A stretch of DNA of 64,000 bases from Comamonadaceae bacterium. Its GTDB lineage: Bacteria; Pseudomonadota; Gammaproteobacteria; Burkholderiales; Burkholderiaceae_C. Below the pieces are notes generated by a model that was given only the letters and a program-made list of their open reading frames with translations, was not told the DNA's origin and ran no database searches. Position numbers and translations under genes: made by a program. Shown here one piece after another: positions 61,431 to 64,000 of the stretch. The DNA is taken from positions 65,228 to 129,227 of the forward strand of contig JAACZV010000008.1 in NCBI GenBank assembly GCA_009996515.1, written 5' to 3'. Numbering within the stretch: the first letter of the stretch is position 1; each line of letters starts with the position of its first letter.

Positions 61431-61928
61431 TCATCCCGCGAGGTGCCCGAGCGGCAACACCCCGCTGGCCTTGACCTCGCCCAGCGCGAAGCGGGTGTGG
61501 ATGTCCTTGACGTTGGGCAGGTTGAGCAGCGTGTCGATGGAGAAGCGCGAGAAGGCGTCCAGGTCGGTCACCATGACCTGCAGCTCGAAGGTGCCGGTGC
61601 CCGAGATGTAGTGGCAGGCGATGACCTCGGGCAGCCGGCGTATGGCGTCCTCCAGCGGCTTGGTGGCGGCGCCGGCGCTGCGCTCGGCGTCCACGCGCAC
61701 GAAGGCCAGCACGCCCAGGCCCAGCTTGCGGCGGTCGATCTCGGCGCGGTAGCCGGTGATGTAGCCGCGCTCCTCCAGCCACTTGACGCGCCGCCAGGTG
61801 GGCGCGGCCGACAGGCCGATGCGCTGGGCCAGTTCGGCATTGGACAGCCGGGCATCGGCCTGCAGCGCGGCCAGGATGGCGATGTGGTGGCGGTCCAGCG
61901 CGTCGGCGGTGGGGTCTTCGGAACTCAT
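61431..61928 (-). CDS. Lrp/AsnC-family regulator
   Basis: 165-aa regulator with an N-terminal helix-turn-helix (LDRHHIAILAALQADARLSN ... IGLSAAPTWRRVKWLEERGYI) and a C-terminal RAM ligand domain (LGLGVLAFVRVD ... CHYISGTGTFELQVMVTDLD). It is divergent from the indolepyruvate ferredoxin oxidoreductase gene across 218 bp, so it probably controls amino acid breakdown by that enzyme. ATG 61928 gives the usual length. Confidence 0.92.
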   Translation of the reverse strand: MSSEDPTADALDRHHIAILAALQADARLSNAELAQRIGLSAAPTWRRVKWLEERGYITGYRAEIDRRKLGLGVLAFVRVDAERSAGAATKPLEDAIRRLPEVIACHYISGTGTFELQVMVTDLDAFSRFSIDTLLNLPNVKDIHTRFALGEVKASGVLPLGHLAG

Positions 61929-61954
61929 GGTTTGCCCTGATCGGCTGATTCGCG

Positions 61955-62015
61955 ATGCAAATTGAATTGAATTTACTTCAAACAAGCAAGGAAGTTGCTT
62001 GGAGTGGCGAATTCT
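61955..62015. promoter_or_regulatory. AT-rich Lrp-type control region
   Basis: Between the AsnC-type regulator and the indolepyruvate oxidoreductase is an AT-rich stretch (AAATTGAATTGAATTTACTT, about 61959-61978) followed by the dyad AAGCAA-GGAAG-TTGCTT (about 61985-62001). AT-rich, loosely palindromic DNA is what Lrp-family proteins bind. It is unusual in this GC-rich genome. The remaining 62016-62146 shows only a possible leader. Confidence 0.45.
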
Positions 62016-62146
62016 CGGGCAATTGAGAAAGCACTGCGCGCCCTCATTTCCCTACACTGCGCGCTCCGGCCATACTGGCCCATGGCCCGCGCGCCGGCCT
62101 CACAAGGGTCTTCTGTCGGGTCAGCCTTCCCAGGAGCACCTACCCC

Positions 62147-64000
62147 ATGAACGCCCCGCTGCCCGAACATGTCCTGCGCGCGCTGCAGACCGTCACGCTG
62201 GACGACAAATACGCGCTAGACCATGGCCGCGCCTTCATGAGCGGCGTGCAGGCGCTGGTGCGCCTGCCCATGCTGCAGCGCACCCGCGACGCGATGCAGG
62301 GCCTGAACACCGCCGGCTTCATCAGCGGCTACCGCGGCTCGCCGCTGGGCGGCTACGACCAGGCGCTGTGGGCGGCCAAGAAGCACCTGGCCAAGCAAAA
62401 CATCGTGTTCCAGCCGGGCGTCAACGAGGAGCTGGGCGCCACCGCCGTCTGGGGCACGCAGCAGCTGGACCTGTTCCCCGAGAAGGCCAAGTTCGACGGC
62501 GTGTTCGGCCTCTGGTACGGCAAGGGCCCGGGCGTGGACCGCTGCATCGACGTGTTCAAGCACGCCAACATGGCCGGCACGTCCAAGCACGGCGGCGTCA
62601 TCGCCATCGCCGGCGACGACCACATCGCCAAGAGCTCCACCGCGGCCCACCAGAGCGACCATGTCTTCAAGGCGGTGGGCTTCCCGACCTTCTTCCCGAG
62701 CAGCGTGCAGGACATCCTGGACATGGGCCTGCACGCCTTCGCGATGAGCCGCTTCTCGGGCCTGTGGGCCGGCATGAAGACCATCCAGGAGATCGTCGAA
62801 TCGTCGGCCTCGGTCAGCGTGGACCCGGACCGCGTCAACATCGTGCTGCCCGAGGACTTTGTCGTCCCCGAGGGCGGCCTGCACATCCGTTGGCCCGATC
62901 CGCCGCTGGAGCAGGAAGCGCGGATGATGAACTTCAAGTGGTATGCCGCGCTGGCCTATATCCGCGCCAACCGCCTGAACTACAACGTCATCGAGGGAGC
63001 CAACGACCGCTTCGGCATCATCACCAGCGGCAAGGCCTTCAACGACACCCGCCAGGCGCTGCACGACCTGGGCCTGGACGACGAGACCTGCCGCCGCATC
63101 GGCATCCGGCTGCACAAGGTCAACGTGGTGTGGCCGCTGGAGGCGCAGGTGGCGCGCGAGTTTGCCCGCGGCCTGCAGGAGATCCTGGTCGTCGAGGAAA
63201 AGCGCCAGATCATCGAGTACCAGGTCAAGGAAGAGCTCTACAACTGGCGTGCCGACGTGCGCCCCAACGTGCTGGGCAAGTTCGACGCCGGCGACGGCGA
63301 GGGCGGCGAGTGGAGCGTGCCCAACCCCAGCGACCACTGGCTGCTGCGCCCGCAGGCCGACCTGACGCCGGCCATCATCGCCCGCGCCATCGCCAAGCGG
63401 CTGAAGAAGCTGGGCGTGGACGGCGACATCCAGGCCCGCCTGGACGCCCGCCTGGCCATCATCGACGCCAAGGAAGCATCCTTGAAGGCCGAGGAAAAGA
63501 CCGCCGGCGGCGCCGACCGCACGCCCTGGTTCTGCTCGGGCTGCCCGCACAACACCTCGACGCGCGTGCCCGAGGGCTCGCGTGCGGTGGGCGGCATCGG
63601 CTGCCATTACATGGTGACCTGGATGCCCGGCCGCAGCACGGCCACCTTCACGCAGATGGGCGGCGAGGGCGTGCCCTGGGTGGGCCAGGCGCCGTTCACG
63701 AACGAGAAGCACATCTTCTCCAACCTGGGCGACGGCACCTACTTCCACAGCGGCAGCCTGGCCATCCGCCAGAGCATCGCCGCGGGTGTCAACATCACCT
63801 ACAAGATCCTCTACAACGACGCCGTCGCGATGACCGGCGGCCAGCAGGTCGGCGAGCGCCCCGAGGGCCACAGCGTCATCCAGATCATGAACAGCGTGAT
63901 CTCGGAGGGCGTGAAGAAGCTGGTCATCGTCACCGACGAGCCGGCCAAGTACGAGGGCGTGGCGCTGGCGCCGGGCGTCACCGTGCATCACCGCGACGAG
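62147..64000 (+). CDS. Indolepyruvate ferredoxin oxidoreductase, fused, 3' end beyond window
   Basis: The first 618 codons of a large enzyme (usually about 1150-1200 aa) that oxidatively decarboxylates aryl pyruvates from aromatic amino acid breakdown. Visible are the N-terminal ISGYRGSPLGGYDQALW and FQPGVNEELGATAVWGTQQL, the TPP-binding C-terminal-side domain with WFCSGCPHNTSTRVPEGSRA and GGIGCHYM, MGGEGVPWVGQAPF, and NLGDGTYFHSGSLAIRQSIA. It is open to the window end with no stop. It is paired divergently with an AsnC regulator. Confidence 0.93.
   Translation, partial: MNAPLPEHVLRALQTVTLDDKYALDHGRAFMSGVQALVRLPMLQRTRDAMQGLNTAGFISGYRGSPLGGYDQALWAAKKHLAKQNIVFQPGVNEELGATAVWGTQQLDLFPEKAKFDGVFGLWYGKGPGVDRCIDVFKHANMAGTSKHGGVIAIAGDDHIAKSSTAAHQSDHVFKAVGFPTFFPSSVQDILDMGLHAFAMSRFSGLWAGMKTIQEIVESSASVSVDPDRVNIVLPEDFVVPEGGLHIRWPDPPLEQEARMMNFKWYAALAYIRANRLNYNVIEGANDRFGIITSGKAFNDTRQALHDLGLDDETCRRIGIRLHKVNVVWPLEAQVAREFARGLQEILVVEEKRQIIEYQVKEELYNWRADVRPNVLGKFDAGDGEGGEWSVPNPSDHWLLRPQADLTPAIIARAIAKRLKKLGVDGDIQARLDARLAIIDAKEASLKAEEKTAGGADRTPWFCSGCPHNTSTRVPEGSRAVGGIGCHYMVTWMPGRSTATFTQMGGEGVPWVGQAPFTNEKHIFSNLGDGTYFHSGSLAIRQSIAAGVNITYKILYNDAVAMTGGQQVGERPEGHSVIQIMNSVISEGVKKLVIVTDEPAKYEGVALAPGVTVHHRDE

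Noticed and set aside
62216..63991. 591-aa minus-strand open frame opposite the indolepyruvate oxidoreductase
   Set aside because: Antisense shadow; the plus frame has strong family motifs.
1..64000. CRISPR arrays, tRNA, rRNA, complete insertion sequences, replication origin
   Set aside because: No regularly spaced repeats, no cloverleaf or rRNA sequence, no transposase gene and no DnaA-box cluster were noticed by reading; a tRNA scan would settle the tRNA point.

Overview
The window looks like chromosomal DNA of a high-GC (about 70 % by eye) betaproteobacterium of the order Burkholderiales, most like the Roseateles/Pelomonas/Rubrivivax/Leptothrix group. The reasons are the gene content (apaG next to a COG4389 membrane protein and mltA, a fused indolepyruvate ferredoxin oxidoreductase beside an AsnC regulator, a PrsT-type TPR lipoprotein) and the codon bias. 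Genus is an inference. No rRNA, tRNA, CRISPR array or complete insertion sequence was seen.

Layout. 0-9.2 kb: S9 peptidase, YegD-like Hsp70, PrsT-like TPR lipoprotein, D-amino-acid dehydrogenase with a divergent ArgP-type LysR regulator. 9.5-12.9 kb: a compact operon with a Tat-signal cysteine-containing secreted protein, a PqqD-like protein, an HprK-related kinase and a nucleotidyltransferase (the HPr-rel-A type cassette); this is the least understood functional unit here. 13.0-18.4 kb: a degenerate PAS/GGDEF protein, a PafA-like phosphatase, enoyl-CoA hydratase, and thymidine kinase flanked by two paralogous zinc-ribbon-like small proteins. 18.4-23.5 kb: a tightly overlapping operon trpE-trpG-threonine aldolase-trpD-trpC-ung, preceded by a previously unlisted trpL-type leader peptide with three Trp codons.

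23.6-29.6 kb: a chalcone-isomerase-like protein, a MarR regulator, then a signalling cluster (degenerate REC/Hpt-like protein, PAS chemoreceptor, HD-GYP phosphodiesterase, REC-PAS-GGDEF cyclase). 29.6-39.9 kb: phosphoglycolate phosphatase, methyltransferase, AraC regulator, AlaC aminotransferase, psuK-psuG for pseudouridine breakdown, and an RND efflux pair. 39.9-42.4 kb: a low-molecular-weight tyrosine phosphatase and rpe separated by a 1386-bp foreign-looking segment bounded by a 24-bp direct repeat that codes for the phosphatase P-loop. 42.4-46.4 kb: a TetR regulator and three fasciclin-domain genes with a perfect 18-bp palindromic operator between them. 46.5-53.1 kb: tag, a solute-binding protein, apaG, a COG4389 protein, mltA, DUF427, a cytochrome c and a GST. 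53.2-54.25 kb: two small lower-GC genes, each followed by an integron attC-like site, with no integrase in view (a CALIN). 54.3-64 kb: an FAD oxidoreductase, a 54-residue basic protein, a HAMP-GGDEF-EAL protein, mgsA, a DMT exporter, a phosphoesterase, an AsnC regulator and a truncated (by the window edge) indolepyruvate ferredoxin oxidoreductase.

Most genes are housekeeping or metabolic. The places that reward a second look are the HPr-rel-A cassette, the trp leader, the split phosphatase locus, the attC-bounded gene pair, the tdk-flanking zinc-ribbon paralogues, and two intergenic arrays of consecutive hairpins.
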